Source: Gulbenkiania mobilis
GTDB taxonomy: Bacteria > Pseudomonadota > Gammaproteobacteria > Burkholderiales > Chromobacteriaceae
Direction: 5' to 3'
Assembly (NCBI GenBank): GCA_004346645.1
Contig: SMDA01000001.1
Location: forward strand, 186,001-250,000
DNA length: 64,000 nucleotides
Part shown: piece by piece, positions 37,516-46,067 of the stretch
Layout: each line of letters begins with the position of its first letter
Position numbering within the stretch: the stretch's first letter is position 1
Position numbers and translations under genes: made by a program
The notes under the pieces: generated by a model
Seen by the model: the letters and a program-made list of their open reading frames with translations, nothing else
What the model was told of the DNA's origin: nothing
Databases searched by the model: none

Positions 37516-39399
37516 GTGAAATCGATCCGTACCCGTATCGTCCTGCTGATGGCGCTGGCCATGGTGCTGGCCACGGCAGCCATCGCTGCGGTGGCCGTCT
37601 GGCAACTGCGGAACAAACTCTACGAAGATGTATCGAGCCAGATCGACCAGGCCGCCGCAAGCCAGCAGCGCTTCATTGGCGAGTGGCTGAACTCTCGCAA
37701 GAAGGTAATGGAAGCAGCCCTGCTGCATGCAGGCGAGCCGGACCCGACGTATTACCTGCAACAGTTGGCCGAAGCGGGCGGTTACACACAGCTCTTCGTG
37801 GGTGATGGCACCACCAAGGGCATGGTCTACTCCATCCCCGGCAAACAGAAGCCCAGTCCGGAGTACGATCCCGCTTCCCGTACCTGGTTCAAGATGGCCA
37901 AGGCATCCGGACAGACCATTGTCACGGCGCCGTACAAACCGGCCAGCAGCAACATCGGTGAGTTGGTGATCACGATCGCGCATGCGGTTTCCGGGCAGGA
38001 CAAGGTAGTGGGAGGCGACATCGTCATCGGGCAGCTGGTGAAGTCGGTGCTGGCGGTGTCCTTGCCGGGTGAGGGGTATGCCTTCCTGATCGACAGGGAA
38101 GGCAAGATCATCGCGCATCCCAAGGACGGCCTGGCCCTGTCCGATATCAGCGCCCAGGTGGCCGGGCTGGATGCCACGCGCATTGCCGCATTGGCGCAGG
38201 CGGGTCAGCTGGAGCCGATGGATGTCGACGGCCGCAGCCAGCTGCTGCGCGTGGTGCCGGTGGCGGGCACCGACTGGATGTTGGGGCTGGTGGTGGACCG
38301 CAATGTCATTGACGCGCCCCTGATGCGCCTGATGGTTGCCATGGGGGGCTCCTTGCTGGTGGTCACCCTGCTGGCCGTGGCTTTCGCCGCGGGCTACTTG
38401 CAGCGCCTGCTGCGCGGCCTGTTCCAGGTGCGTGATGCCATGCGTGAGATCTCCCAGGGGGAGGGTGACCTGACGCGGCGCATCGATGTGACCGGAGAGG
38501 ATGAAGTGGCACAGACCGCAGAAGCCTTCAACCAGTTCGTGGCCCGGCTCAACGGCATGTTCCGAGAGCTGCGTGAGGAGGCGGTGCGCCTGGCCGCTGG
38601 GGTGATCGAAGTGAGCGGTTCGGTGGAAAGGTTGGCCGAAGACTCGCATCGCCTCGCTGACATCTCGTCGTCCAATGCCGCTGCCATTGAGCAGGTGACC
38701 GTCAGCGTGTCGCACATTGCCGATGCCGCCCGGGAAACAGACACGCTGGTGCGCGCCACCGGTCAGGCCTCTGAGGAGAGCGCCCGCGAGATGGAAGGCA
38801 TCAGCACCGGTATGCAGGACACCCGCAGCGCGGTCAACGACTTGGCCGACCTCTTGCTGTCGCTGGAGAAGCGCTCGCAGGAGATCACTACCATCACTAA
38901 CGTCATCCATGACATCGCCGACCAGACCAACCTGCTGGCACTGAATGCCGCCATCGAGGCAGCCCGGGCCGGCGAGCAGGGACGTGGCTTCGCAGTGGTG
39001 GCCGACGAGGTACGCAAGCTTGCCGAACGCACCGGCCAGGCGACCCTGGAAATCTCCGGTACCATCTCCAGCATTCTCGCTGAGACCAGCCGCGCGGTCA
39101 GCAACATGCGTAGCACGGCCGAAGCGGTGGACAACAGCGTGGAAATGACGGCCTCGGCCCGCGAACGGCTGGCCGCCATCCGCGAGACCATGCATCAGGT
39201 GGTGGAGAAGATTGGGGGAATCGCGCTTTCCACCGGTGAGCAGCACAATGCCACCACCGCGATGGCGCAAAGCACCGAGTCAATCAATAACCAGATCGTG
39301 GATTCGGATGCGGCCCTGCAGAGTGCACAGACGACGTTGACCACGCTCAACGAGCTGGCCCACCGCATGCAGTCTGCGTTTGCCCGCTTCCGTTTGTAA
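37516..39399 (+). CDS. Methyl-accepting chemotaxis protein, dCache sensor
   Basis: 627 residues: membrane helix at about 9-29, a periplasmic region of about 250 residues with dCache-like motifs ([39 protein letters not shown]), second helix at about 282-302, HAMP, then the signalling domain with the conserved tip [42 protein letters not shown]. It has no C-terminal methylation-enzyme docking pentapeptide. It starts with GTG at 37516. The ligand is unknown; dCache receptors often bind amino acids or organic acids. A perfect uptake-like word lies at 38629-38640. Confidence 0.93.
   Translation: MKSIRTRIVLLMALAMVLATAAIAAVAVWQLRNKLYEDVSSQIDQAAASQQRFIGEWLNSRKKVMEAALLHAGEPDPTYYLQQLAEAGGYTQLFVGDGTTKGMVYSIPGKQKPSPEYDPASRTWFKMAKASGQTIVTAPYKPASSNIGELVITIAHAVSGQDKVVGGDIVIGQLVKSVLAVSLPGEGYAFLIDREGKIIAHPKDGLALSDISAQVAGLDATRIAALAQAGQLEPMDVDGRSQLLRVVPVAGTDWMLGLVVDRNVIDAPLMRLMVAMGGSLLVVTLLAVAFAAGYLQRLLRGLFQVRDAMREISQGEGDLTRRIDVTGEDEVAQTAEAFNQFVARLNGMFRELREEAVRLAAGVIEVSGSVERLAEDSHRLADISSSNAAAIEQVTVSVSHIADAARETDTLVRATGQASEESAREMEGISTGMQDTRSAVNDLADLLLSLEKRSQEITTITNVIHDIADQTNLLALNAAIEAARAGEQGRGFAVVADEVRKLAERTGQATLEISGTISSILAETSRAVSNMRSTAEAVDNSVEMTASARERLAAIRETMHQVVEKIGGIALSTGEQHNATTAMAQSTESINNQIVDSDAALQSAQTTLTTLNELAHRMQSAFARFRL
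38629..38640 (+). repeat. Uptake-like 12-mer, perfect copy
   Basis: AGGTTGGCCGAA encoding Arg-Leu-Ala-Glu inside the chemoreceptor gene. Confidence 0.75.
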
Positions 39400-39416
39400 G
39401 CGCCCCCGCTCCTGCC

Positions 39417-39442
39417 AAACGCCACCTTCGGGTGGCGTTTTT
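39417..39442. terminator. Bidirectional terminator between convergent genes
   Basis: AAACGCCACC, TTCG tetraloop, GGTGGCGTTTTT: serves the chemoreceptor gene and the convergent lipoprotein gene. The stem resembles the one after sucD. Confidence 0.9.
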
Positions 39443-39458
39443 CTTTGGAGTGCCTCGT

Positions 39459-39941
39459 TCAGGGGTGGCCTGCTTCCAGGCGCTTGCGCAGCGATTCGGG
39501 CAAGGTCCACTGGCCACGGCTGGAGAAGGGTAGGCTACCCCAGCCCTGCACCCCTTCGGCGGTGCCGTTGACTTCGTAGTCCAGCGCCGCCTGCGGGCGG
39601 GACAGCAGGCGGTCGGCCACGGCCAGCCAGCCGTTGAGCGAGGTGTCTACGCGCACGGTGAGGTCCTGCTCGCCCAGCGCCGGCAGACTGATGGCCTGCT
39701 GAGTCATCCCTTGTGCGAAGGGTTGCCCGGCCAGCTTCAGGTCGAACTTGATACCCTCACCCCGCAGCGCCTGGTTGTTGGGGTTGCGCATGCGCAATGT
39801 GACATCAAAGGACTGGCGGAAGAGGGTGCCGCCGGCTGGCCGCAGATCCACCACGTCCACCTGCGGTTTCTGCGGGCGGGACAGGGTGGAGCACGCGCTC
39901 AGGGCAGCGGCAGCCAGAAGGGGGATAGCGATGGAACGCAT
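39459..39941 (-). CDS. LEA14-like (WHy domain) lipoprotein
   Basis: A 160-residue protein with a lipoprotein signal peptide (lipobox ALSAC, Cys17) and a single domain with the pattern of water-stress WHy/LEA type 2 proteins (VDVVDLRPAGGTLFRQSFDVTLRMRNPNNQALRGEGIKFDLKLAG). Such proteins are small beta sandwiches of unclear bacterial function. It lies 12 bases downstream of the LysR gene on the same strand, so they may be cotranscribed. Confidence 0.75.
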   Translation of the reverse strand: MRSIAIPLLAAAALSACSTLSRPQKPQVDVVDLRPAGGTLFRQSFDVTLRMRNPNNQALRGEGIKFDLKLAGQPFAQGMTQQAISLPALGEQDLTVRVDTSLNGWLAVADRLLSRPQAALDYEVNGTAEGVQGWGSLPFSSRGQWTLPESLRKRLEAGHP

Positions 39942-39953
39942 GAGGTTCTCCGG

Positions 39954-40853
39954 TCAGACAGTGTTCGGGGTATTTCCCAGCACATTGCGCGCCAGCTCCA
40001 GCCAGGCGCGAGCGGCGTGCGAAAGATAGCTGTCTTGGCGCCAGATCAGCGCCAGGTTCCAGTAAAGGCTTTTCTCGGCCAGTGGCACCACGTCGAAGGG
40101 CTGACCTTGCAGCCGCCCGGCAATGGTGCGCGGCAAAAGGGCGATGCCGAGCCGTGCCGCTACCATGGCAACGATGAAGTCCCAGTGGGCGCTGCGGCCG
40201 GCGATATGCATCTGACGTCCAATGGCCTTGTAGGCGTCGAGGATGCGGGTGGTGAGGGTGAAGTCTTCCGGGTAGAACACCACCGGCTCGTCGGCCACCT
40301 CGGACAGACGCACGCTCTGCCGTCCCTGCCAGCGCGAACCGGAGGGCGCTACCAGGCACAACGGGTCGCTGACGAAAGGAAACAGGCTGAACACCTGATG
40401 ATCCACCGGCAGTACCGCCACACCAACCTCCAGCTCGCCGGTGCGCACGCTGTTCTCGATCGCCCGCGCGCCGCCCTCGACGATGGAAAGCTCAATCCGT
40501 GGATAACGTTCGCGGAACGCGCTCACCACCGGGGCGAAGAAGGCGCCGCCCACCATCGGTGGCAGACCCACCACCAACTCCCCGGTTTCCAGGGCCTCCA
40601 GATCGGCCAACTCGGTCCGCAGGTGTTGCATGGCTGTCAACACCTCCTGCCCGCGCTGATAGGTCACACGTCCTGCATCGGTGAGGCGAAAGCGCTTACC
40701 TTCCCGGATCAGCAGCGGGGTCCCCAGTTCCTCTTCCAGCTGGCGCACCATCTTGCTGATGGTGGGCTGGGTGACGAACAGGGCTTCGGCGGCGCGGGTG
40801 AAGCTTTCACGTCGGATGACTTCGATGAAGTAACGCAGGGCACGAATATCCAT
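39954..40853 (-). CDS. LysR-family transcriptional regulator
   Basis: 299 residues with the N-terminal winged helix (MDIRALRYFIEVIRRESFTRAAEALFVTQPTISKMVRQLEEELGTPLL) and a substrate-binding domain. The segment LVVGLPPMVGGAFFAPVVSAFRERYP resembles the subgroup that includes B. subtilis CidR/YwbI, which controls holin-like genes, but no cidA/lrgA homologue is nearby. The divergent unit is an orphan transcript instead of a protein gene. Confidence 0.88.
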   Translation of the reverse strand: MDIRALRYFIEVIRRESFTRAAEALFVTQPTISKMVRQLEEELGTPLLIREGKRFRLTDAGRVTYQRGQEVLTAMQHLRTELADLEALETGELVVGLPPMVGGAFFAPVVSAFRERYPRIELSIVEGGARAIENSVRTGELEVGVAVLPVDHQVFSLFPFVSDPLCLVAPSGSRWQGRQSVRLSEVADEPVVFYPEDFTLTTRILDAYKAIGRQMHIAGRSAHWDFIVAMVAARLGIALLPRTIAGRLQGQPFDVVPLAEKSLYWNLALIWRQDSYLSHAARAWLELARNVLGNTPNTV

Positions 40854-40908
40854 GGGGCTTGAATTTGGTTCATGCTTTTATTGAATGGAAAACATGATTT
40901 TAATTCAT

Positions 40909-40937
40909 TTCAAGAATGGAAGTTTGATCCCTATACT
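40909..40937 (+). promoter_or_regulatory. Candidate promoter divergent from lysR
   Basis: TTCAAG (40909-40914), a 17-base spacer, and TATACT (40932-40937). The surrounding 60 bases are AT-rich in contrast to the flanks. Predicted start near 40944. Confidence 0.6.
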
Positions 40938-40943
40938 GCACTC

Positions 40944-41149
40944 ACTCCTCGTGTTGTTGTGTGTTGCAAGCGATGCAGGGACTGCCGCCTGCCAGGTGCG
41001 GGCGTCAGTCCCCGTCGTGCCCCAGGGCCTGCTGCCGCCGACACGATTGTTTTCTCCGGCAGGGCTGCCTTGCAGTGCTGCATGGTGTTTTCTCGGTATC
41101 TCCCTAACGAGCGTTGTTTGGGCCGGTTTTCCAACCGGCCCATTTTTTT
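40944..41149 (+). ncRNA. Candidate small RNA, about 205 nt
   Basis: A promoter-like element and a perfect terminator bracket a region without a convincing gene; the only open frames run through the terminator. It can fold locally: GGGACTG/CAGTCCC (40978-41013) with an inner CCGC/GCGG pair, GGCAG/CTGCC, and the terminator stem. Complementary ATGCAG (near 40973) and CTGCAT (near 41078) could close a larger domain. The size would suit 6S RNA, but I cannot confirm the family. A LysR regulator is transcribed away from it. Confidence 0.5.
41119..41149 (+). terminator. Terminator of the orphan transcript
   Basis: TGGGCCGGTT, loop TTCC, AACCGGCCCA followed by T7: a perfect 10-bp stem on the plus strand. 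Confidence 0.9.
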
Positions 41150-41164
41150 GCCTTGCAGAATGCG

Positions 41165-41191
41165 TTCGGCCAACCTCCAGGGTTGGCCGAA
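41165..41191. repeat. Inverted pair of uptake-like words, outward orientation
   Basis: TTCGGCCAACCT (41165-41176, perfect copy on the minus strand) and GGTTGGCCGAA (41181-41191) form an 11-bp hairpin with a 5-base loop, just after the OmpA-like gene on the minus strand. The order of the two halves is opposite to the other pairs. Confidence 0.7.
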
Positions 41192-41210
41192 ACGTGTGGC
41201 GAAGACGAGG

Positions 41211-41870
41211 TTACTTCGCGGCCTGCGGGTTGATCAGGATTTCCACACGACGGTTCTTGGCACGCCCAGCCTCGGTGTCGTTGCCGGCGATCGGCTGGTT
41301 CGGGCCCATGCCCATGGTGCGGATGCGGCTGGCGGTTACCCCTCGGGCCTGCAGGTAGCTGGAGACGGCCTCGGCACGACGTTGGGACAGGTTCTGGTTC
41401 AGCGACGCGCTGCCGGTGTTGTCGGTATGGCCGACGACGGTGATGCTGGTTTCCGGATACTGGTTGAGCACGTTGGCTACGTCGGCCAGTGCCGTCTGTA
41501 CGTTCGGGTTGAGAGTGGCGCTGTTGATGGCGAAGGTGATGTTGTCCGGCATCGTCAGCTTGATCTGGTCACCACTGCGGGTGACGTCCACCTGGGTGTT
41601 GGCAAGGCGCTCGCGCAGCTGACGCTCCTGATAATCCATGTAGGCGCCCACGCCGGCACCCACCAGCCCGCAACCCAGCGCAGCGTTGCGGGCATGCTTG
41701 CTGTTGCCGGTCACGGCGCCGGCGATGCCGCAGGCGGCTGCACCGCCCAGGCCGTAGGTGGCGGTCTTGTTCATGCCCATCGGGCCGGTTCCGCCAGTGT
41801 TGCTGCAGGCGGTGGCGACGAGGGCGAGTGCGGCAACGGCCAGGGTGGAAGGTTTGAAGAGGCGGATCAT
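41211..41870 (-). CDS. OmpA-family peptidoglycan-associated lipoprotein
   Basis: 219 residues: a lipoprotein signal peptide (Cys22 after VATA), a glycine-rich segment (about 38-80, GLGGAAACGIAGAVTG and GCGLVGAGVGAYMDY) like the glycine zipper of YiaD-type proteins, and a C-terminal OmpA domain (about 115-215) with VVGHTDNTGSASLNQNLSQRRAEAVSSYL and the peptidoglycan-binding Asp/Arg (KNRRVEI). It probably tethers the outer membrane to the cell wall. AAAGGAG precedes the ATG. It lies 21 bases after merR, suggesting coexpression. Confidence 0.88.
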   Translation of the reverse strand: MIRLFKPSTLAVAALALVATACSNTGGTGPMGMNKTATYGLGGAAACGIAGAVTGNSKHARNAALGCGLVGAGVGAYMDYQERQLRERLANTQVDVTRSGDQIKLTMPDNITFAINSATLNPNVQTALADVANVLNQYPETSITVVGHTDNTGSASLNQNLSQRRAEAVSSYLQARGVTASRIRTMGMGPNQPIAGNDTEAGRAKNRRVEILINPQAAK

Positions 41871-41891
41871 GTCTACTCCTTTGGAGATGGG

Positions 41892-42353
41892 TCAGAAAGG
41901 ACGGAAGGCTCGGGCCGCCGATAGCTGCAGCGCCGGCAGCGGCAGGGCAAACACCCTGTCGTCGAGGTCGACTTCTGCAGCAACACGGTCCGGCTCCCTT
42001 TCGGCGTCTTGTTCGCGGCACGTCTCGCGCAAAGTGAGCAGTTGTGCCTTCAGACGCTTCAGCATTTCGGTCTGGCGCTGGATCTGCGCGATGGTGGCAT
42101 CAAGCATCAGACCGATTTCCTCCGAGTCGTACGACTCGCCCTTGCGCAATGCAATGAGTTGAACGACCTCAGCAATAGACATGCCCGCTTTCCTGCAGTT
42201 CAGGATGAAGCGCAATTCGTTGAGCGTGCCCTGGCGATAGCTGCGATAGCCGTCGCTGCCGCACGCGGGTGTCTCGATCAGGCCGATCCGCTCGAAATAG
42301 CGGATGGTGTCCACTTCGCAGCCCAGTGTCCGGGCGACCTCTGCAATCCGCAT
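41892..42353 (-). CDS. MerR-family regulator related to CadR/PbrR, few cysteines
   Basis: 153 residues with a MerR winged helix (MRIAEVARTLGCEVDTIRYFERIGLIETPA...GYRSYRQGTLNELRFILNCRKAGMSIAEV) and a dimerisation helix. The N-terminal part resembles the Cd/Pb-sensing CadR/PbrR branch, but the metal-binding Cys expected about residue 77 is absent (ESYDSEE) and the C-terminal loop has only one Cys (RETCREQD). Metal sensing is therefore doubtful. It precedes the OmpA-like gene by 21 bases; no metal exporter is near. Confidence 0.8.
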   Translation of the reverse strand: MRIAEVARTLGCEVDTIRYFERIGLIETPACGSDGYRSYRQGTLNELRFILNCRKAGMSIAEVVQLIALRKGESYDSEEIGLMLDATIAQIQRQTEMLKRLKAQLLTLRETCREQDAEREPDRVAAEVDLDDRVFALPLPALQLSAARAFRPF

Positions 42354-42510
42354 GTTTCGTTCTCCGCTGGCATGGCGGCCGATGGCCGCGTCCGTTGTTC
42401 AGTATCGCTTGGGGTGCAGCAAGAGGGGTGCCCGCGTCTGGTGGAGATAGCGGCAGGCACGTACGACTCTCCGCGCCAGTGTGCGGCAGGGGCAGGGGAG
42501 CTAAAGCCGT

Positions 42511-42978
42511 TCAGGCGTAGAAGTCGACGCGCGGTGCGGCGTCCTCGGGTAGTGCCAGACGCAACGACTGGGCGCGGGAAGTGACGGGCTGGGTCATCAG
42601 GGTGGCCCGGGCGAGGCCGGCGCTAAGCAGGGAAGCTGCCGGGCTGATGGAGGCCGCTGCGGCCGGGGCAGCACTAGCCTCACCTTCAGAGAAAGGGGCT
42701 TCCTCATCTTCAAGGAGTGCAGCAGGTTCGGCAAGGCGGCGAGTGCGTTCGCTGCGGGCGGAGGCCTGCAGGCGATTCTGGCGTTCCCGGTTCTCCACCG
42801 CCTTCAACCACAACGCTTCCTTTTGTTGCAAGGTGGCCAGATCGCCCGGAACGGGGAGACCGGCGGCATGACGTGCCAACGCCTGCCCCGCTGCAAGCTG
42901 CAGCGGGGTGGCGCCTTCATGAGAGCTGGCGCTTCCGAAAAAGCTACCAGCGCAACCGGCAGTCATGACCGAAGACAT
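42511..42978 (-). CDS. Hypothetical protein, Ala/Ser/Glu-rich
   Basis: 155 residues preceded by AGAGGAA at good spacing from ATG 42978, which argues for a real gene. The first 75 residues contain ATPLQLAAGQALARHAAGLPVPGDLATLQQKEALWLKAVENRERQNRLQA, predicted helical, then an acidic and Ala-rich stretch and no membrane segment. I do not recognise it. It stands alone between merR and the divergent thioesterase. Confidence 0.55.
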   Translation of the reverse strand: MSSVMTAGCAGSFFGSASSHEGATPLQLAAGQALARHAAGLPVPGDLATLQQKEALWLKAVENRERQNRLQASARSERTRRLAEPAALLEDEEAPFSEGEASAAPAAAASISPAASLLSAGLARATLMTQPVTSRAQSLRLALPEDAAPRVDFYA

Positions 42979-43245
42979 GGCATTCCTCTGTAGATGAAAG
43001 GGCCGCCCTTTCCTGCTCGATGTCCGCTACGCGGGGCTTGCCACGGCTGTGGCTGCAGGGTGGGGGGCATCCGGGAGGCGGGCGCGTGGCTGTCACCCCG
43101 GAGCATGTCTCTTTAAGCGGGCAAGCGCCATGCCAACTACGGCGGGAAAGGAAGGAGGGCTGCGCCGGCAGACGGGCTTGGCAGTATACTGCCCGCTGGC
43201 CGGGCGGCCGAAAGGGTTGGCCGAACCGCCTTCTGGAGACTGCGC

Positions 43246-43740
43246 ATGACCCCCGTACACCTGCACGATTCACGCGAGCTGACCATGTCGGTCCTGATGA
43301 CCCCAGACATGGCCAATTTTTCTGGCAATGTCCACGGCGGCGTGCTGCTCAAGCTCTTGGACCAAGTGGCCTATGCCTGTGCCAGCCGCTATGCCGGACG
43401 CTATGTGGTGACGCTGTCGGTGGATCAGGTATTGTTCAAGCAGCCCATCCACGTCGGCGAACTCGTCACCTTCTACGCCAGCGTCAACCATGTGGGGCGC
43501 ACCTCGATGGAGGTGGGCATCAAGGTCGTGGCCGAAGATATTCAGGCCCGCACCGAGCGGCACACCAACAGCTGTTACTTCACGATGGTGGCCTACGAAG
43601 ACGGCCAGGCCGTGCCGGTGCCGCCCTTGGCGCTCGACACCGAGCTGCAGGTTCGCCGCTTTCGCGAGGCCGAGCTGCGCAAGAAGATGCGCAAGGAGTT
43701 CGAGGCGCGCATGCACAGTGTTTGTAACGACGGGTGCTGA
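43246..43740 (+). CDS. Acyl-CoA thioesterase, hot-dog fold (YciA type)
   Basis: The 164-residue protein has the hot-dog pattern of YciA-type thioesterases: TPDMANFSGNVHGGVLLKLLDQVAYACASRYAG with the catalytic-region Asn-His-Gly-Gly and Asp, then VDQVLFKQPIHVGELVTFYASVNHVGRTSMEVGIKV. These enzymes hydrolyse short to medium acyl-CoAs. GGAG precedes the ATG. An 11-base uptake-like word lies just upstream (43215-43225). The pseudouridine synthase gene overlaps its end. Confidence 0.88.
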   Translation: MTPVHLHDSRELTMSVLMTPDMANFSGNVHGGVLLKLLDQVAYACASRYAGRYVVTLSVDQVLFKQPIHVGELVTFYASVNHVGRTSMEVGIKVVAEDIQARTERHTNSCYFTMVAYEDGQAVPVPPLALDTELQVRRFREAELRKKMRKEFEARMHSVCNDGC

Positions 43741-44408
43741 GCGTGTTCGACCTTGTGGCAGAGCACGGCGCGTTCTGCGTCGTCTCCAAGCATCCGGGTG
43801 TCAGCTTTCATCGGCAGGGGGACGAGCCGGGTCTGGTGGAAACCGTGCGAGACCGGCTGGGCATGCCAGCCCTGTGGCCGGTACACCGTCTGGATCGGGT
43901 CACCTCCGGATTGATCGTGCTGGCACGCAGCGCTCAGGTGGCAGCAGAGTTGTCCGCCGCGTTTGCCGCACACACGGTGGAAAAGTATTACCTCGCCCTG
44001 TCGGACCGCAAACCCTCACGCAAGCAGGGCCGGGTCCGTGGAGACATGGAGAAGGGGCGCGGCGGCGCGTGGCGGCTGCTGCCGACTGCGCTGCATCCGG
44101 CGGACACGCGCTTTTTCAGTACCAGTCTCGTCCCTGGCCGCCGGTTATTCGTGCTGCGGCCGGCTACCGGCAAGACGCATCAGCTGCGCGTGGCGATGAA
44201 GAGTCTGTCCGCGCCCATTCTCGGTGATGCCCTGTACGGTGGCAGCCTGGCCGACCGTGCCTATCTGCATGCTTACAGTCTGGGCTTCACCCTGCAGGGG
44301 CAGGTGTGGCACTTCACCGATCTGCCACGTCAGGGAGAGGCGTTCGTACTGCCCGAACTGGCTGCACGCTTGGCCGAAGCGCCGCCGTGGAGCCTGCCCT
44401 GGCCCTAA
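43734..44408 (+). CDS. RluA-family pseudouridine synthase
   Basis: 224 residues with the family active-site motif HRLDRVTSGLIVLAR (catalytic Asp near residue 53), KYYLALSDRKP and the C-terminal TGKTHQLRVAMKSL. There is no S4 domain. It matches the compact RluA-like group whose RNA target is not established. Start is GTG at 43734, overlapping the thioesterase stop; a second GTG at 43743 is equally possible. Core uptake-like word at 44370-44378. Confidence 0.85.
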   Translation: MLSVFDLVAEHGAFCVVSKHPGVSFHRQGDEPGLVETVRDRLGMPALWPVHRLDRVTSGLIVLARSAQVAAELSAAFAAHTVEKYYLALSDRKPSRKQGRVRGDMEKGRGGAWRLLPTALHPADTRFFSTSLVPGRRLFVLRPATGKTHQLRVAMKSLSAPILGDALYGGSLADRAYLHAYSLGFTLQGQVWHFTDLPRQGEAFVLPELAARLAEAPPWSLPWP

Positions 44409-44422
44409 GTGTCCCAAGCATG

Positions 44423-44444
44423 AAAACGCCCCCGTCAGGGGGCG
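44423..44444 (-). terminator. Terminator of tnaA
   Basis: On the minus strand CGCCCCC, loop TGAC, GGGGGCG, then T4, 28 bases after the tnaA stop. Confidence 0.85.
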
Positions 44445-44471
44445 CTGTGTTGCCGGACGGGGCCTTCTGCC

Positions 44472-45860
44472 TTACACCGGCTTGAGCCGTGCGGTGAAGT
44501 GACGCAGCAGCGGCGGCTCATAGTCGAAGACCAGGCCCCGGATAGTGTCAGCACGCGACTTGATGTCGATCAGGCAGTCGGCGATGTAGTCCATGTGGTC
44601 GTTGGTGTAGACACGGCGCGGGATGGTGAGGCGCAGCAGCTCGAACGGCGACGGTTCCTGCTCGCCGGTGGCCGGGTTGCGGCCCAGCAGCAGCGAGCCG
44701 ATTTCCACGCCCCGAATACCGCCTTCCAGGTATAGCTCGCAGGCCAGGGCGTGGGCCGGGAACTGCCCGGCCGGGATGTGCGGCAGCAGCTTCTTGGCAT
44801 CCACGAAGACCGCATGGCCGCCCGTGGGTGTCTGGATCGGAATCCCGCCTTCTGCCAGACGTTCACCCAGATAGGCTACTTGGCCGATACGGTAGGCCAG
44901 GTAGCCTTCGTCCATCCCTTCCCGCAGGCCGATGGCCAGCGCCTCCATGTCCCGGCCGGCCAGGCCGCCATATGTGACGAAGCCTTCCATCGCCACGCAG
45001 CGTACCTGCACCGCGCGGAACAGGTCCTCATCCTCCCGGAAGCAGCACAGTCCCCCGATGTTCACCAGCGCGTCCTTTTTGGCCGACATGGTGAACATGT
45101 CGCCATGGCTGAACATCTCGTACACGATCTGGGGCAGGGACACCCCGGCATAGGCCGGATCGCGCTGCTGAATGAACCAGGCGTTCTCTGCAAAGCGGGC
45201 CGCGTCGATGATAACCGGGATGCCGTGTCGGCGTGCCAGCGCCGCCGACTCACGGATGCTGGCCATGCTGACCGGCTGCCCACCGGCGCTATTGCAGGTG
45301 ATGGTAATGATCAGCCCGGCCACGTTGGCCGCACCGACGGCCTCGATGGTTTCGGCCAACCTTGGCAGGTCAAAGTCGCCCTTCCAGTCATAGGGAGTGG
45401 TGGTGTCCAGCGCCTGCGGCGTCAGCACATTGATGGCGCGGGCCCCTGCGATCTCCACATGCGCTTTGGTGGTGTCGAAGTGGTAGTTGGACAGGAATAC
45501 CGGTTGCTGGCTACCACAGCGCCTGACGAGCTCAGGGAACAGTATCTGCTCGGCCCCGCGCCCCTGATGGGTGGGCAGGGTGTGGGCATAGCCGAACACC
45601 GTCTTAACCGTGTCAGCCAGGTGGTAGAAGTTGCGGCTGCCCGCGTAGGCTTCGTCACCACTCATGATGCCGGCCCATTGCCGGTCACTCATCGCGCCAG
45701 TGCCACTGTCGGTCAGAAGGTCGATGTATACATCCTCCCCCCGCAACAGGAACGGGTTCCAGCCGGCTGTGGCCAGGGCCTCACGACGGTATTCGGGTGT
45801 GGTCTGCTTGATCGGTTCCACCATCTTGATGCGGAAGGGCTCGGGGATGCGTCGTGCCAT
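44472..45860 (-). CDS. tnaA: Tryptophanase
   Basis: TnaA splits tryptophan into indole, pyruvate and ammonia with pyridoxal phosphate. The 462 residues follow E. coli TnaA closely: [26 protein letters not shown], the PLP Lys in [13 protein letters not shown] (about 260). The sister enzyme tyrosine phenol-lyase is excluded by EIGSLLLGR (lyase has Arg at the Ile position) and LRHFTARL (His where the lyase has Phe). Start ATG 45860 has GGAGAG at good spacing. A leader peptide lies about 100 bases upstream, so expression is probably tryptophan-induced by antitermination. A perfect uptake-like word lies at 45351-45362. Confidence 0.95.
   Translation of the reverse strand: MARRIPEPFRIKMVEPIKQTTPEYRREALATAGWNPFLLRGEDVYIDLLTDSGTGAMSDRQWAGIMSGDEAYAGSRNFYHLADTVKTVFGYAHTLPTHQGRGAEQILFPELVRRCGSQQPVFLSNYHFDTTKAHVEIAGARAINVLTPQALDTTTPYDWKGDFDLPRLAETIEAVGAANVAGLIITITCNSAGGQPVSMASIRESAALARRHGIPVIIDAARFAENAWFIQQRDPAYAGVSLPQIVYEMFSHGDMFTMSAKKDALVNIGGLCCFREDEDLFRAVQVRCVAMEGFVTYGGLAGRDMEALAIGLREGMDEGYLAYRIGQVAYLGERLAEGGIPIQTPTGGHAVFVDAKKLLPHIPAGQFPAHALACELYLEGGIRGVEIGSLLLGRNPATGEQEPSPFELLRLTIPRRVYTNDHMDYIADCLIDIKSRADTIRGLVFDYEPPLLRHFTARLKPV
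45351..45362 (-). repeat. Uptake-like 12-mer, perfect copy
   Basis: Encodes Arg-Leu-Ala-Glu in tnaA on the minus strand. Confidence 0.75.
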
Positions 45861-45959
45861 GTGTCTCTCCAGCGCGCAGGCAGGGCCATGCGTCGCCCGC
45901 GCAGCGCGGTTATGCAATCGAGAAAAAGGGAAAGGCAGTGAGGGGCAAAAGCCCGGGCA

Positions 45960-46067
45960 TCAACGACGGGGGAAGTCGTCGGCGAGAACGCGATCGAGGG
46001 TGTACCAGCTGGCGGGAAGGGCAGAAACGCTGACGTCTGCCCGGATTAATGGCTCAGCGCTGTTCAT
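45960..46067 (-). CDS. tnaC: TnaC-like tryptophanase leader peptide, 35 residues
   Basis: An ATG at 46067 opens a 35-codon frame ending in ASWYTLDRVLADDFPRR and TGA (45962-45960). E. coli TnaC has Trp12, Asp16, Asp21 and Pro24; here Trp21, Asp25, Asp30 and Pro33 keep exactly the same spacing (+4, +9, +12), and Leu28 stands for Ile19. The arrest Pro is followed by Arg-Arg before the stop. Downstream to tnaA (99 bases) the minus strand is C/T-rich, as a Rho utilisation site should be. The expected mechanism is tryptophan-dependent ribosome stalling that blocks Rho. The ribosome-binding site is weak (GGATCC). The rest of the gap to the divergent transporter (46068-46292) has a GC hairpin at 46122-46137 and no other gene. 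Confidence 0.75.
   Translation of the reverse strand: MNSAEPLIRADVSVSALPASWYTLDRVLADDFPRR

Noticed and set aside
40885-41358. A membrane-like protein (start 40885) divergent from lysR
   Set aside because: The frame runs through a perfect terminator and the following inverted pair into the antisense of the OmpA-like gene, and has no RBS.
44472-45860. Tyrosine phenol-lyase instead of tryptophanase
   Set aside because: The two discriminating positions (Ile in EIGSLLLGR, His in LRHFTARL) are of the tryptophanase type.
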